Position numbers and translations under genes: made by a program
The notes under the pieces: generated by a model
What the model was told of the DNA's origin: nothing
Database searches by the model: none
What the model saw: only the letters and a program-made list of their open reading frames with translations
Shown: positions 34,404-46,440 of the stretch, piece after piece
Layout of the letters: each line of letters begins with the position of its first letter
Numbering within the stretch: the stretch's first letter is position 1
Assembly (NCBI GenBank): GCA_001986395.2
Contig: MQVO02000005.1
Span: forward strand, 868,001 to 932,000
DNA length: 64,000 bases
DNA from: Irpex lacteus
Lineage: Eukaryota; Basidiomycota; Agaricomycetes; Polyporales; Irpicaceae
Reading direction: 5' to 3'

Positions 34404-35584
34404 ATGGCTGCTACTAACACCTTCTCAAAACAGGTTATGTGGCACGACGATGGCGATATCGTGCTCGTGTGCGGCGGCAGCGCTGCTTTTCGAGTTCATT
34501 TGGACGTTCTCGCCGCCCAAAGCAATATCTTCAAGCATATGGCCCAGATACCCCAGCCACGCCAGGTGTGTTATGAGACGTACCAAGATTGTCCTGTCAT
34601 ACGTCTACACGACGCATTAGAGGACCTACAACGTTTCATCAAGGCAATTTACGAACTTCAGTGGGTACATCCATACGTAAACCGCTATAGACGTTATCTG
34701 AGACGTCCGAACTTCCAGGACTTCACTTGGTACGCCTACCTGTACCTGTACCGACTTCGGCACCGCCTCTTCGCTTCTCCGCCTTGGCACGAAATATGAC
34801 GCCCCTTTAGTCCGTCAACGTGCTATAGACGTGTTCGCTTCCGTATACCCCTGCACAAGCGATGCCTGGTCCAGACGAGATACCATCCGACAATTCCCTC
34901 CCTTCTCACGCGAGCTGTGCGCCACCCTCGCCCTCGCGCTGACCAACAACGTCCAATCACTCATCCCTGCAATCCTCTACACAGCAGCCAAGCTACCGCC
35001 TCCCGAAGCTATCTCCGAGCTCTCCGAGTTGTCCGAGATACACAGTAATACACTCCAGACGTCGGTGTCGGTGGCCCCGGAGATAGCACAGGACATGTAC
35101 AGGCGGTACATGATGGGCCGACAGGCGCTGCACAGGGCTGAAGTAGCAGCTATGATGAGTTACCTTAGCCCATCGTTCACCCAGCCTAAATGCGTTCGGT
35201 CTGGATTACCCAACCTCAGCCTGAGCCCGAACGCGAACGCGAAGTCGGAGGATCGTGCGGTGAGTCGTATTCTGCGCAGCACCTCCTAGTCTTTTGGGCA
35301 TATTCTGTGCATCTATGGTGCTGCCCGTCGCATCGCATCGGACTTGAGGCTGACTTACAACTTGTCTTTTCTGGGGTCTGTGGATATAGGCATCCGAAGG
35401 TTGCTGTGCAGCAAATCCGTTCAAAGTCCGGGGCCGCCAGTCGGGGTTATGCGCGACGTGCAGCGAGCTCATCGAGAAGTCCATACAAGAAGGCGCGGAG
35501 GAGCTGTGGAGGAGAGTACCAGAGATGTTCGGTTATGCGAGCTGGGAGACGTTGAAGGAGCGCGACAAACTAGGGGATTTCTAG
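34404..35584 (+). CDS. BTB/POZ domain protein 2 (tandem paralogue)
   Basis: Paralogue of BTB protein 1. Three exons (34404-34660, 34719-35259, 35390-35584) close in phase to 330 aa. The BTB fold reads VMWHDDGDIVLVCGGSAAFR, VHLDVLAAQSNIFKHM, CPVIRLHDALEDLQRFIKAI and LLRLGTKYDAPLVRQRAI. The third exon restores the same C-terminal block as in copy 1 (LCATCSELIEKSIQEGAEEL, WRRVPEMFGYASWETL), which supports the 130-base last intron. Retaining the first intron gives a false 131-residue reading. The first intron is at the same place as in copy 1; the last is extra. Confidence 0.84.
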
Positions 35585-35977
35585 AGGGTCAAGTCATTTA
35601 CGAGGGTTGAGGCATATACGATTACTTGGGTTTTTTCTTGTGTTTGGTTCATTGGTCACAAAGGCATTTCAATCTCAAATTCAGAGTTTTATTATAGGGA
35701 TAGGCTGTAGTACAAATATACCCGTCTGCGTTGTTACATTCTTATTCTACTGTATTACTAAATTGACATGGAAACTCCAGTCTGAGGGATACGTCACATT
35801 CTAGTCTAGAAATACATAACTATGTTGTCAACAATACAAATAACCAGGAAGGAATACGTCGTGATCGTGAAAGAGCCCAAATGAATGATGAGGAAAGAGC
35901 GTAGGGTGTGCAAACCAGAGAATATAATTCCTAATTCCAAGATCCAAGTTGCGCGAAGCGGAATGACGTCAAGGACG
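35585..35977. other. Convergent 3' intergenic region
   Basis: 3' flanks of BTB gene 2 (plus) and of the coiled-coil gene (minus). No gene. Confidence 0.4.
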
Positions 35978-38240
35978 TCAGTTGAAAGTGAGGTTTCCGG
36001 GGGTATTGTTGAGGAGGAAGGCAGGGCGATGAGCCGCAGCGGATGAAGGCGTCGGAGTACCAGGAGTTTGGGGAGAGCTAGGCACAGGCCGTACCATGGC
36101 CATCGGTGCACGACGTTCAGGAACGTCCTTGCGCGTGAACGCTCTCTGAGGGAAAGGGACACGTTCCAACGGCTGAGAGAAAATGCGAGATTCCAGATTT
36201 AATTTCCTTCCGTTAGGGATGATAGGCATGCCCACGCGAGGGAGGAGAGGAAGACGGTTGGGCGTAGGCGATGCAGGCGATGCAAGACCAGGAGCCGAAG
36301 GCTGCGCAGCTTGCTGAGGCCCGACGAGTAACCTGAGGTAGAGCGAGTCGATGGTCTCTAGAGCGTTGAACTTCTTGTTGAGATACGCGATGCGTTCACG
36401 CAAGATATGTTCCTCTGCATCAGGCTCAGTCATGACGCCAGCGTCGACGGTAGGCGGCTCAAGGTCAGCAGTATCGACACCGCAAGACTGGAAGATGAGA
36501 TGTTCGCCCTTGACAGAAGCGGCGGCCGGAAGAGTCTCTTCTTCCGTAGCCTGGATCGATGCTTCGCTTGTTAGCTTGGGCGAGAGGTCTACGGAAAGAC
36601 CAAGTCCGCCAGATTCCAACGTGACAGAGGTTGAAGAACCAGCCTCGGCGAGTGACGCGATAGAAGACTTAGATCCGGAGGGTTCAGAGACTTCTTCGAT
36701 ACGAGCGAGAGAGATAACGTTCGCAGGCTCTGGAGCGCCCTCGATCGCACGGAGTATGCTACCGGTTACAGCGAGCCGTTGGGACAGAAGCAAGTTCAGA
36801 CGCCAGAGGAACAAGATACCAGTGAGAAGCCTGCAGGTAGTGTCGTTGAAGCGCCCCTTGGTCTGCTTGATACAGATCGCGAACGAGAGGCTAGCCTTCT
36901 TGCGTTTCTCCATGGACGCAGCGTACTTCATTTGCCAAGTGTTCGCCAGCTGATTAGCCTCGATCCGAGCTGTGTTCTGCGTATGCAGCTGTGACTGGAG
37001 CAAGTGATTCATACTGAGAGCACGTATCGCGGTACGTTGAGTTTGGACCTTCTGCTTCATCAACGTCCTCCATTGTGCGAGCAGCGTGTTCTTGGATCGG
37101 ATCGTTGTAGCCAGACGTTCGCCAAAGTAACGAGAGAAGCGCCATAATACGACAAGAGCGAAGACGAGATAGTGAAGCGTCATCCTGTGTTTCTCTGTGG
37201 CGAGTGAGAACTTCTGCTCGAGCTTAACATATTTCGTCCGTTCTTGTACGGTAGCCTTCCGCACGCGCAAGACCAGAGACTGGTACTCCTGCAACTTGAC
37301 GGAGAGATGTTGCGTCTGTTGTTCTAAGGACCGGATGGTTTTCGAGAACCCGTCGTTCACATTCTGCGCATCCTGAAGCTCAGTGGCAAGTAGTGAGTAG
37401 CGCTCTTCAGCCTTCGTGAGGGCCTCAATAGATTTGGTACGTTCAGCAGCCATCAAGCGTCCGTGCTTGGCCTGTTCCTCGTGCACAAGATTACAGAGTT
37501 TCTTGACCTCACGATCGTACTTCTGTTCTTGCTGTGCCATCTCAGCTCGCAGGTCGTCCATCTCCTTAAGAAGCTGGTGCTTTTCGTCCGCGTGATCTGT
37601 GTGTAGCTTCCCAATAACCTCGATCCTTCGTGCAATCGTGTGCTGGAGCTTCTTGTGCTCCTCCTTGGCATCTTCAAGTTTCATCTCGAGGTCGATGGAG
37701 ACACGGCGGAAATGAACAAGATCCTCTTTGGAACGGAGAAGTTCGATTTGTCGCCGAATAGGAGAAGGAGCTGTAGGTTGCACCTCCACGCCGGCCTCGG
37801 CATACGGCCTGAGCGCTGTTTGAATCTCTTCGGTACCCCGTAGTACAAGTGTCTGTAGACAATGGTCAGTTTCTCATCATTGCGAAATACTTGGACAGTA
37901 GACCCACCTGAAGGACGCGCGAGACTTCGGTTTCCATGGTACGGAGCCGATTAGAGAGACCGTGAAGTCGAACCTCCGCCGCATATACACGGCCTGTTCG
38001 TAGAACGATGCGGGCAACGTCGAGATGCATGCAAAGGCAGCTCCGAAGAATATGGGACCGCTCGAAAGACGACCAGGTAATCTGTTTTACTATCATTAGT
38101 AGCATACAAAGCAGTGTGTAGTTGTTACCAACCTCGCATGGGTAGACCTCTCCGACCACGCAGCCCAAAACCAAACAGAACCAAAGGTAAACTTCGAAAG
38201 AAATCACGAAGGTGAGGGCGTTCAACATAGCCATAGCCAT
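35978..38240 (-). CDS. Coiled-coil protein with predicted membrane segments
   Basis: Not recognised as a named family. Three exons (38240-38133, 38081-37908, 37852-35978) give 718 aa. A hydrophobic segment is near the N-terminus (FVISFEVYLWFCLVLGCVVG). Residues about 120-310 form a long heptad-type coiled coil (KLEDAKEEHKKLQHTIARR, LKEMDDLRAEMAQQEQKYD, LTKAEERYSLLATELQDAQN). Two further hydrophobic helices interrupt helical regions (LHYLVFALVVLWRF near 320, LTGILFLWRLNLLL near 440). The last 250 residues are disordered and Ser/Pro-rich. The layout resembles an organelle tether or membrane-anchored scaffold, but that is inference. The first ATG begins a run MAMAM; upstream the frame is open but Ser/Pro/His-rich and TATA-like sequence (cttatacag) lies close, so the start was kept at 38240. 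Confidence 0.78.
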
Positions 38241-38826
38241 CGTGCCAGAGCCTCTCTCGGCTGTATAAGAGAGTGTAGTAGGTACCGCAATTCGCAACGA
38301 GGGAGAAAAAGAGTGTCGCAGGAAAGGATGGTGGTGGGAGGGAACAAGTTTCGCGTCGAACTCGAACGCACTTCTCGGCGCCTTTGAACCAACACAGACC
38401 ACGTGCGCTTCCAGTTTAGGAAGTGCACTCCGGCAACAGCCGCCAGCAGGTACCAATCTCACAGCGGGCAGCCTGGCCGTACTCAAATTCGCATTTCAAA
38501 CCTCAAGCTTCAAGTTGAAGTCGAATGTCTCTTGGTGTGATCGATGTTTACTGGTGTTGCTGCGTGTATCTACACGGTGATAAGTAAGTCGAGATTTAGT
38601 TTTATTAAAACGTATTAAAACAACTGATACCTTATCCTTCCCAAAAGAGACATAACCGCACCACCTCCTGTGGCCACATCGTCATCACCACTGACTCCAT
38701 TCTTATGACCACTACTCCATCGCCAAGACGCTTTGAAGAAATAAGCGGGCATGTATATAACAAGACTGAGCAGTGTTGTTGCGGCACATCCTTCTCTCCC
38801 CCGACGACTACCACGTCGTGTTCAGC
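38241..38826. promoter_or_regulatory. Divergent promoter region
   Basis: Between the coiled-coil gene (minus) and the proline-rich membrane protein (plus). A TATATAA sequence near 38755 is about 70 bases before the plus-strand ATG. No gene. Confidence 0.45.
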
Positions 38827-39284
38827 ATGTCGTCTATCACAACTCTGCTCGTGGTTAGCTCTCTTGCATCATCTGCCTTCGCGCAGTACCCATATTACCG
38901 CAGACGGCATCGTCTCGCTGGTGGCGCAATAGCAGGCATAGTTATTGGTGAGTTGACTTCAACTTGTTCGCTTAATACACGCTAAACGAAATTCTGATCT
39001 TTCTAGCCTGTATTGGAGGCATCCTGTTATGTCTCATGCTGTCTCTTCTCCTACGTCGTCGTAGGAGGCGAGGAATGACCGTACTTCCTGGTCCCTCTGG
39101 CTACTTCCGCAATAACGGACCACCACCCTCAGTACAGCCACCTCCTGGACCACCGCCACCCGCATATCAAGGTGGTTTCCGCAAGGGCGGAGATGCGTAT
39201 AATGGTGCTGCGGGACCCGGAATTGGGGCACCTCAACCTGGAGGATTTGCACCGCCTCCTGGTCCTCCGCCTGGTCGCTGGTAG
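38827..39284 (+). CDS. Small single-pass membrane protein with Pro/Gly-rich tail
   Basis: Two exons (38827-38947, 39007-39284) give 132 aa. Signal peptide (TLLVVSSLASSAFA), a short ectodomain QYPYYRRRHR, a transmembrane helix (IVIGACIGGILLCLMLSLLL) ended by an Arg-rich stop-transfer RRRRRR, and a cytosolic tail of PPPG repeats. The tail contains PPPPAYQGG, a PPxY motif able to bind WW domains such as those of Rsp5/Nedd4 ubiquitin ligases. This shape (short ectodomain, one helix, Pro-rich tail) is common in fungal adaptor or quality-control proteins. No orthologue name is assigned. Confidence 0.75.
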
Positions 39285-39692
39285 ACAAATAATATAGGTG
39301 TTGCAACTGTGTGAGTTCCGCAGCGGCATACGGTCAGGGTTTACCATCTTACTTCTTCCCTAGATTGTACGATTGAAACAGATATGGATGATACCCTTTT
39401 GGACTTGTAATTATAGGATTTGTATACACACGACGAAAATGGTTGCTCTCGGCTTGCTTGCTGGAACCCCTTGTGGACGCTACTGGTTCCAAGTATCTTA
39501 TTCGGCCCCTGTAATGATGTACCTGTATCGAACCATATACCGTGACCTGCTTAATGATTCTCTTCGCGGAACGTCCAGGAAGTCTTGGATAATAACATCG
39601 AAGAGGGTTCGCAGTTCAAAGAACTCTACTTGATTACATATGGCTACATCGTATTCATGGATACATCGAAGTCATCACTTGCACTCTCAAAT
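39285..39692. other. Convergent 3' intergenic region
   Basis: 3' flanks of the proline-rich membrane protein and HGH1. Short plus-strand frames seen here have no support. Confidence 0.4.
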
Positions 39693-41337
39693 CTAAACTT
39701 CTACGATCAAGTTATCCTCGTCCTCCTCTTCGTCCTCCTCCTCATGAGCCCCATCCTTCTTGGTCTCCTCTGTCTCATTCCTCTTCAAATAATTCACTAA
39801 TCTCTCGACATGCTCTGAAACTTCTTCAGCAGTTTCATTCTCATGCAGCGCCCGCACTACTTCGTATACCCCGTGCGCTCGGAGATACTCACGACCCCAG
39901 AAAGTGGTGCAGAGCAAGAGAAGAGTCTCTACATGCGTAAGCCGGATGACGTTGTCTGGCTCGCGCCTTTTGGTTGCGGGGAGGAATTGGAGGGCGTCTG
40001 GAAGGAGTTCTTGTGCCTATTAGACGTAGCAAGCATAAGATGTTAATATGTAGCCAACGCATGAGACTGAAGCGGCATTGTACGTACGTCGAGGTCGTAC
40101 TCTTCCGGTCCCGCTAGTGGTAGAAGGAGGTAGGGAAGCATGTTTACACCGGGAGCTTCTATATTCGAAGGCGGGGTGGCAACCTTTTCAGTATCTGGCG
40201 AGAGTATCGCTTTGTGCGCTTCCTTTTTGAAAGCACAGTTCCTGCAGAGGGGGTCAGTCCCTGATAGTACGCACATGAGTGAAGAGAGAGGTGTTTACTT
40301 CATCACTGATGCGACTCCGCCTCTCCGGATAGTGTCCTTGTGCTCGGTGAAAACGACAAGCTTCGCGAGCGGATACTCCAGAATTCCTTGTTTCTCGAAG
40401 GGGTCTGAGAAACGCGGTGTAAGGAAGAAGTCTCGTCCAGGTGGTGACTGCATCACTCAATTAGTATCATGCATAGTCTCGTAAGCATGAACACTGTGAA
40501 AGCACTCACGATAGTCGTATTGGCGAACACACTAGCCAAGAAGTGCAAGCTCGCTTTCCTCGGTCGTTTTGACGGATCTTGCTCGTCGTCGAGAGCTGCT
40601 CCTTGCACAAACGCCTCAATGAGCAGAGGCAGTGCCAGTACCTCCACAGGATCAGCAGACGGATACGGGACTGGCGCGGTGCATGTGCCAGAGCGAGAGT
40701 TGACGGGGAAGTATCCTGTTGAGGAGTTGACATCGGGTAAGATGGGGACTTTAAGAGATAGAAGGGCGGCAGCGGTGGAAGGAGCGGAGGTGATGTTTGA
40801 GAGGATCATGGTGGCTAGATCGGCGAGGGTAGCTTGTGGGTGCTTACCAAGCAGAACTCATAAGCACCTTGTTAGAGAGCGAGCCGAGCATAACACTCAC
40901 AAGGATGTAGGAGACCAAGAAACTAAAGAATGACTTCTCTGCCAAGGATGCAGAGACGAAAGAATTGTCTGATAGATTGACGAGTGCTCTAAATGCATCG
41001 TGCGCGGTTGCCTGCGATGAAATTAGCATTTCTCTTGTACAGAGTAATCTACGAAACTCACCAGCTGATCTCTGCAGAGAATCTTCAGATCTCTTATAAC
41101 ATCGTTATCCTGAGCTCCCTGCAAACCTCCCCCACGCAATCCGTCTAGGAAAACATTCCTGTGCGGTGAGCCTTTCGGTGTGTGCCCAATAAGATTTGAC
41201 AGGGCAACCTGGCGAGCCTGTGGGTTCTTGTCCCTTAGGAACGGTAGAAGCTGTATGATTGAAAGTCATTCTAACAGACCACAAATCAACCAAGATCTTG
41301 CACTGACCTCACGCAAGAGATGCTCCTGGCCAGACAT
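39693..41337 (-). CDS. HGH1: Hgh1 family, eEF2-folding chaperone
   Basis: Cytosolic armadillo-like protein (FAM203/BRP16 family) that helps translation elongation factor 2 to fold. Seven exons (41337-41308, 41250-41062, 41011-40901, 40842-40510, 40447-40299, 40241-40088, 40016-39693) give 429 aa. Family blocks: ELLPFLRDKNPQARQVALSN, LIGHTPKGSPHRNVFLDGL, AHDAFRALVNLSDNSF, ATLADLATMILSNIT, FLASVFANTTI, TEHKDTIRRGGVASVMKNCA, LPYLLLPLAGPEEYD and LRAHGVYEVVRALHENE. The end is a strongly acidic tail (EEEDEEEDEDNL). It shares a 243-base divergent promoter with SPT20. The family call is firm; chaperone activity is known from yeast Hgh1. Confidence 0.93.
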
Positions 41338-41580
41338 TTTAAAAGCAAGTTTATGGGCGCTATCTGGAATGACCTAACCTCCGTTGCTTACGTAACGTAT
41401 TGCTATCTCATTACGGCTTCCACAATAGGCCTCGTCCCAACACCCGAACGTCGACCACAACGCCGTCCAAGTCGTGTCGTGCGCGCCGCCGACAACAGCT
41501 GCGACAGCGTGCAGAACGGCGACAACGATCACCGCTGCAACACTCGCCTATGTGTCGCGCTGCAAGATAGCCTGAGCTAG
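41338..41580. promoter_or_regulatory. Bidirectional promoter HGH1/SPT20
   Basis: The two start codons face away from each other 243 bases apart, so one short region must serve both genes. No TATA box recognised. Confidence 0.6.
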
Positions 41581-44204
41581 ATGGCGGCCTACAACATTAC
41601 GAGGGCAGTGACAGAGCTCTTGGACGAACATAAGGACTCGCCTCCGTCGTTTACAATACAACTTTATCCGGAGCATTGGACGTTAAATGGAGGTCCGAAG
41701 TTCTTGTACAATAACCAGGTTGCGGTGCGTGTCTAGTGGCGTGCCACATACGAATTACATTGGACTGAACGTGTGCTCTAGTCATTGCTCGACGACGTTC
41801 GAGCGCAGCGAATACCCACGGACTTCCTTGAGCTGTTTGACTCTGCAGGTCTACCGTTCTATGATGGTGTGTACTGTTGCAATTACATTGGTGTCATAGT
41901 CCTGAGAGCGAAACCAGGATGCATGATTGTCGAACTCCTGGATTATCGACCGCCCAAGGGCAAGGATCCTCTGCTAGAAGAACCGGTCACCTCCCATGTA
42001 GTTCTTAGCCCGCATGGCGAATCCTTATGGCAGGATATATGTTTATTGAATCAGAAGTTTGGCTCTCCGTGGACGGATGAGGATACACTGGAAGTCGAGT
42101 CGAAGATACTGGTAAGCAGTCGTCACTGTAATTCCTCGATGCGTCATATTAATTCGAAATCAGCTGGCTACGTCTCCTCCGCTATGTTTGGATCCTGACC
42201 CTCGACTGACGCGTGTGGCCAATAATCTCCTTCGTGTTTCGGTACCCGCCGAACCTCCCTCTCTCAAGCGGAAGGCCGCCGCGATGGAGCAGGAAGAGGA
42301 GGAAAGCGAGAAAGCGAGAAGGATCAAGATCATGCAGTATATGAACCCCCGAGTCAACAGATCGACAGCACCAAGGTAAGCCTCTCAAGGAGTCGTTTAA
42401 ACGCATAACACCTGACGAAGTGCCCATATAGTTATCGCATTCTAGATATAGTAGAGAAGGTTCGGCGGCAGAGGGCTCAGCTTGCTGCTCAAACAGCTCA
42501 GAACCCTCTCCCGGGCTCTACGCCAGTCGCACCGCCCAAGTATGGGTCACCTCAGCCGCCATTATCGTCTCCCGCCCCCTTAGCGCCGTCTACCAATATG
42601 CCGACTCCTGTTCCTGCTCCCGCTGCCATACCAGCTGTTGTCGCTCACAGCAATGTTGGTATGCCTCCACCAAGACCGACACCCACCCCTGTTATCAAGC
42701 CCTCTCCGACTCCTGTGCCGTCAGCAGTTCCTTCCATGCCTGCCCAGGCGCCCACAATCGCGAACCCACCTCAGCCCACGCCGGCATCTATCCTCGCAGC
42801 CCAACCCAACGCGGCAATGTACCAAACTCCCCGACCACCGTCCGTAGCACCTCCGTCCGCCATACCGCCGCATATGCAACCTCCACAAACCGTTCCCACG
42901 CCCCGGATGTCGAACACTCCTCCTCCACCACGGCCACCATCGGCAATCACTACCAATGGCGTCGCCTCCAGTCCGGTGCAGCGGCCTGCATCCACTACTC
43001 AACCACCGCAGCAGACCCCACGTCAGCCTCCCGCGGTGCTGCCCCGACAGCCTCAACAACCTCAGCAGCTTGCCGCCCCAGTGGCCGCTTCGCCTCAGCG
43101 GCAACCGGTCCCTCTGCAACCGAATACTCAAACCCAGATGCCTCAACAGCCTCAACAAACACATCAGGTGCCCCAAGGTCTCATATTCAGCAACCCGGCG
43201 CAACAGGCAGCGGCTATGCAGTATGCAAAGGTGTGAACTAAACGTTTCATTCACGAATAGATCGGATGTATTGATGAGTGTCGTTAAACTCTAGTCTGGG
43301 AAGCCCATCCCGCCGCACTTTCCGCCGCAATTACAGGCTTTTATCGTAAGGCAGCGTCAATTAATGGGCGCAAGCTGCACAGAACGGACGAGTGGGTACA
43401 CCGGCACAGGCCGCTCAGTCGCCTGCATCGCATGGGCTACAACCGCCGCAGACCCCACAGCAGCAGCAACAGCAGATACGGAACAGCCCTGGGATAACGA
43501 ATGCCAGTGCCCGACTAGCTGCTGCCCAGGCCCAGGTTGATGCGGTTACAGCCCAGTTTCAAGCGGCGAAACAGCAGCAGCAGCAGCAGCAACAATACCA
43601 GCAGCAACAGGCGCAGCAGCAGGCTCAGCAGCAGCAGCAACACGCACAACAACAACAAAGCTTCACATACTCGATGAACCAGGCTCAAAATCAGTTTAAT
43701 ATCGCCCAGCATGCGACAAACGGTCAGCAGCTTCGCCCCGTGATTCACGGTCAACACGCTTTGCTCGCGCAACAGTACCAGGCTGGTAACTCTCAGCAAC
43801 AACAGCAGGGTCAGCAGGCGCAGATGCAGCAGCAGCAGCTTCAGGGTCAGGGTCAACAGCAGCAGCAGACTCAACAGCAGACTCAAGCTCAGGCACAGGC
43901 GCAAGCTCAAGCGCAGATGCAAGCACAGCAGCAGATGCAGATGATGGCCCAATATAGGTACCAACAATACGCGTCGATGCCGATGAACATGCAGGGGATG
44001 CAAGGGAGGGTGCCACAGGCGGCTGCCGCGTATCCGTGGCCTGTTAACATGAGCATGGCGCGGGGGATGCAGCAGATGGCTCAGACGAATGCGGCGGCTG
44101 CAGCGGCGGGTGCGCAGGGCGCAAGCCTGCTGGGTCGTGATGCATTTTTGGTGATCGTCGTCCCGGTGATCGTGCTGCGGCCGGGCGTGGATGCTTGTCG
44201 ATGA
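41581..44204 (+). CDS. SPT20: SAGA complex subunit Spt20, Gln-rich, with a frame break
   Basis: Structural subunit of the SAGA histone acetyltransferase coactivator. Exons 41581-41724, 41782-41866, 41918-42111, 42164-42375, 42432-43230 and 43295-43345 join in phase. The Spt20 domain shows FTIQLYPEHWTLNGGPKFLY, NNQVASLLDDVRAQRIPTDF, LELFDSAGLPFYDGC and MIVELLDYRPPKGKDPLLEE. A basic helix (LKRKAAAMEQEEEESEKARR) and RILDIVEKVRRQRA follow, then a long Pro-rich and a Gln-rich region (CAG/CAA tracts, 43392-43990). Between 43345 and 43383 the frame must shift: either a 37-base intron (GTAAGG to CAG) or one extra G in the ATGGGCGCAAG stretch. With the intron the protein is 768 aa. The last 25 residues after the Gln-rich part may be mis-framed too. 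Confidence 0.88.
43571..43659 (+). repeat. CAG/CAA trinucleotide tract in SPT20
   Basis: Imperfect CAG/CAA repeat encoding polyglutamine with Ala and Tyr interruptions. Similar tracts recur to about 43940. Mixed codons suggest selection for the peptide rather than simple slippage. Confidence 0.85.
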
Positions 44205-46440
44205 TTTTCTCCGATGTAAGTTATTAGGCGCATTGTACACTAACCCACCATTATTGTCTGTAGTACGATACCTTCTTGTTTAGTTCTGTAATTCTAGTGT
44301 ACTAAGCTGCGAGCTAACGGACAATGATCTGCGACTAGCTGTTTTCTGTGTGCTAGAATACCGTCCGACGTAAAGAACTCGTGGCCAGTGACGAAAAGAA
44401 AAGACGGTACGTGATTGCGCCTTTCGTTATCCGCGGTACCTGAACGGCGTTATGTATACCTACCTGTAGCCTCTCGCTGCTGTGCATTTGACATACATGG
44501 CAGCCTTCGCCCCAACAACTGCATACGTCTGCCAACTGTCCGCCAGTGACTGTCAATGGTAGTCCAATGGACAGATTTGGTCCATGCACAGCGCTATCTA
44601 CCCGGCAGATTACAATAACGATGGGGTGCTGAATGGAACGACAAGAATCTTCCTAGGGGTACGCGTATCGCGAGTAGTCAATCTGGGCTGTACCTATTGT
44701 ATGCTCTCGACCTTCGCAGAGGACACGAGGCTGCCTTGCGCACGAGCGTTTGCCCCAGCCCGTATAAACTCTGCCTGTATACTGGCAAATACGAGAGTTT
44801 CGGGAACTCCAGAAGAGTAGTTCAAGGTTCAAATTCCACGTTCATGCAGCCGTGTTCCCACTGGTACCCGAATGTCGCTGCGTGCAGGTCTGTTGAGGAG
44901 ATGGTAATCCGTGATGAGAGTAGGTAAGTAAAATGGCGTAAATCATGATGTGGCCCCCTCCCGTCGCGAGCACATTGTCGACTTGCCTGCGAGGTCATCG
45001 TCGCGGACTCCGAGTCGGACGAACGCGAGTGACTCAGCCAGCCTCGGCGCAGACGCGTCCAACCTGTCTGCCTTTGATCTGAGAACCTGGCTATAGGCTG
45101 CGAAGTAAGGATTGTGGAATTCTAATGGATATTAGGACCTCTCAGTCTATTCAAATAGCGTCAATCATTACGTCCGTGGTAAGTTCTATACTTACATCAA
45201 CACCCACGCTCTGGGAGGCAAGTATGAACGCGGAATCCGGAGTCGTATTTATTTTGTCCGCGGTAATTCGGGCTCGGAGATGTGAGTGGAGGCCGCATAA
45301 AGGCGTAATAGTCGGTCTGCTACCAAGCCGCAAGCTGCCCAATTGATCCTCCAAACTGAGAGAGGTATAAAGCGTCCATAGGAAGCTCGAACGGCCTCTT
45401 CAAAACCACGGGTTCTGCAAGGCGTCCTCGAGGCTCAAGCGAATCAGTGAGCAGCGATACTGGGTATGCTACATACATACGAAGGAACCTTCTTACTGTA
45501 GGTGTTCGCCGCTTGATACACCAGCATCCAGGGTGATAGTAAGCGCAATATAGGACGTGATACACCGTACGTTTCAAACCACTCACCTTCCCTTCTTTAT
45601 ACGAATGCTGATTAAGCATACGCAAACCGCGGGCTTTGATAAATACCAGCGTCCAGATATCGAAAGTTCGGGCCGTGTTTTACAGGGTATAAGACGTTTA
45701 TGGGGCCGCGAATCAAGGACGTTCCTGTGCTGTCCATCCGCCGAATTGAGCATGAATGAATGGACAGGATGGCGTGCGACCGTATGCGAGAGTTCGAGGT
45801 AGGGTCGTCAGTGACACCACGTGTAAAACCGTCCGGCGCGCCTGGCGGTTTCATTGAACGAAGGAATTAGCATCAACATTAGTGTCCAGGGTTGCGATTT
45901 CTGATAAGGCTGGGATGGTGGGGAAAGTTAGACGTAGGGCCGGGCGGGTTTGCTTGGGTCCGTCCTGGAAGAAGAGTGCACGGGTTGAATGCGGATCGAG
46001 GATATGCATGTCAAGGTATATTATATCCCACAACCCCCATTAGCCTACTCCAATGCCCTAGAACCCACCACCTGCTGTCGTGGCCTGAAATAAGTGATGT
46101 AAGGGAAGTATAACCGTCCTACAATATGTACAGAGAACCCTGCAGCTAAACAGATGGAAGTGGGAGGAAGAGGTGAAATCGAAACGTCGAATCAGGGAAG
46201 AAACGTATGGACAAAGCATGCAGCAATGGAAGCGCAGAGCAAGGGCGAGAGAGTGACGGACGCGATAAAGACGAATGGGTGCAGCAAGAACGAACAAGGG
46301 TGAACATACAGTATGACAGGCGGAAATAGATACCGCTGATGCGATAATAAGCATTCATTAATCCACTGCATAAAATGAATATGTGGGTGCTTGTGAGGTA
46401 TCGAGGGGGGCAGTTGCTGGCAGGGACAAAATACTCGTGC
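44205..46440. other. Long intergenic stretch, no gene recognised
   Basis: Lies between the 3' ends of SPT20 and the GATA gene. Scattered short frames (44584-44820, 45625-45320, 45557-45802) lack family features. I see no repeat family or RNA gene. A B-box-like GGTTCAAATTCC at 44826 does not sit in a tRNA fold. Confidence 0.35.

Noticed and set aside
38133..38240. Resemblance of the coiled-coil gene's first exon to the last helix of Ctr copper transporters
   Set aside because: Only one hydrophobic helix is similar; no Met-rich motif or other Ctr helices occur upstream.
43515..44240. Long minus-strand Leu/Arg-rich frame
   Set aside because: Antisense shadow of the CAG/CAA tracts of SPT20.
44780..44850. 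tRNA-like B box (GGTTCAAATTCC) with a weak A-box-like TGGCAAATACG 45 bases upstream
   Set aside because: The T stem and acceptor stem do not pair, so no cloverleaf can be drawn.
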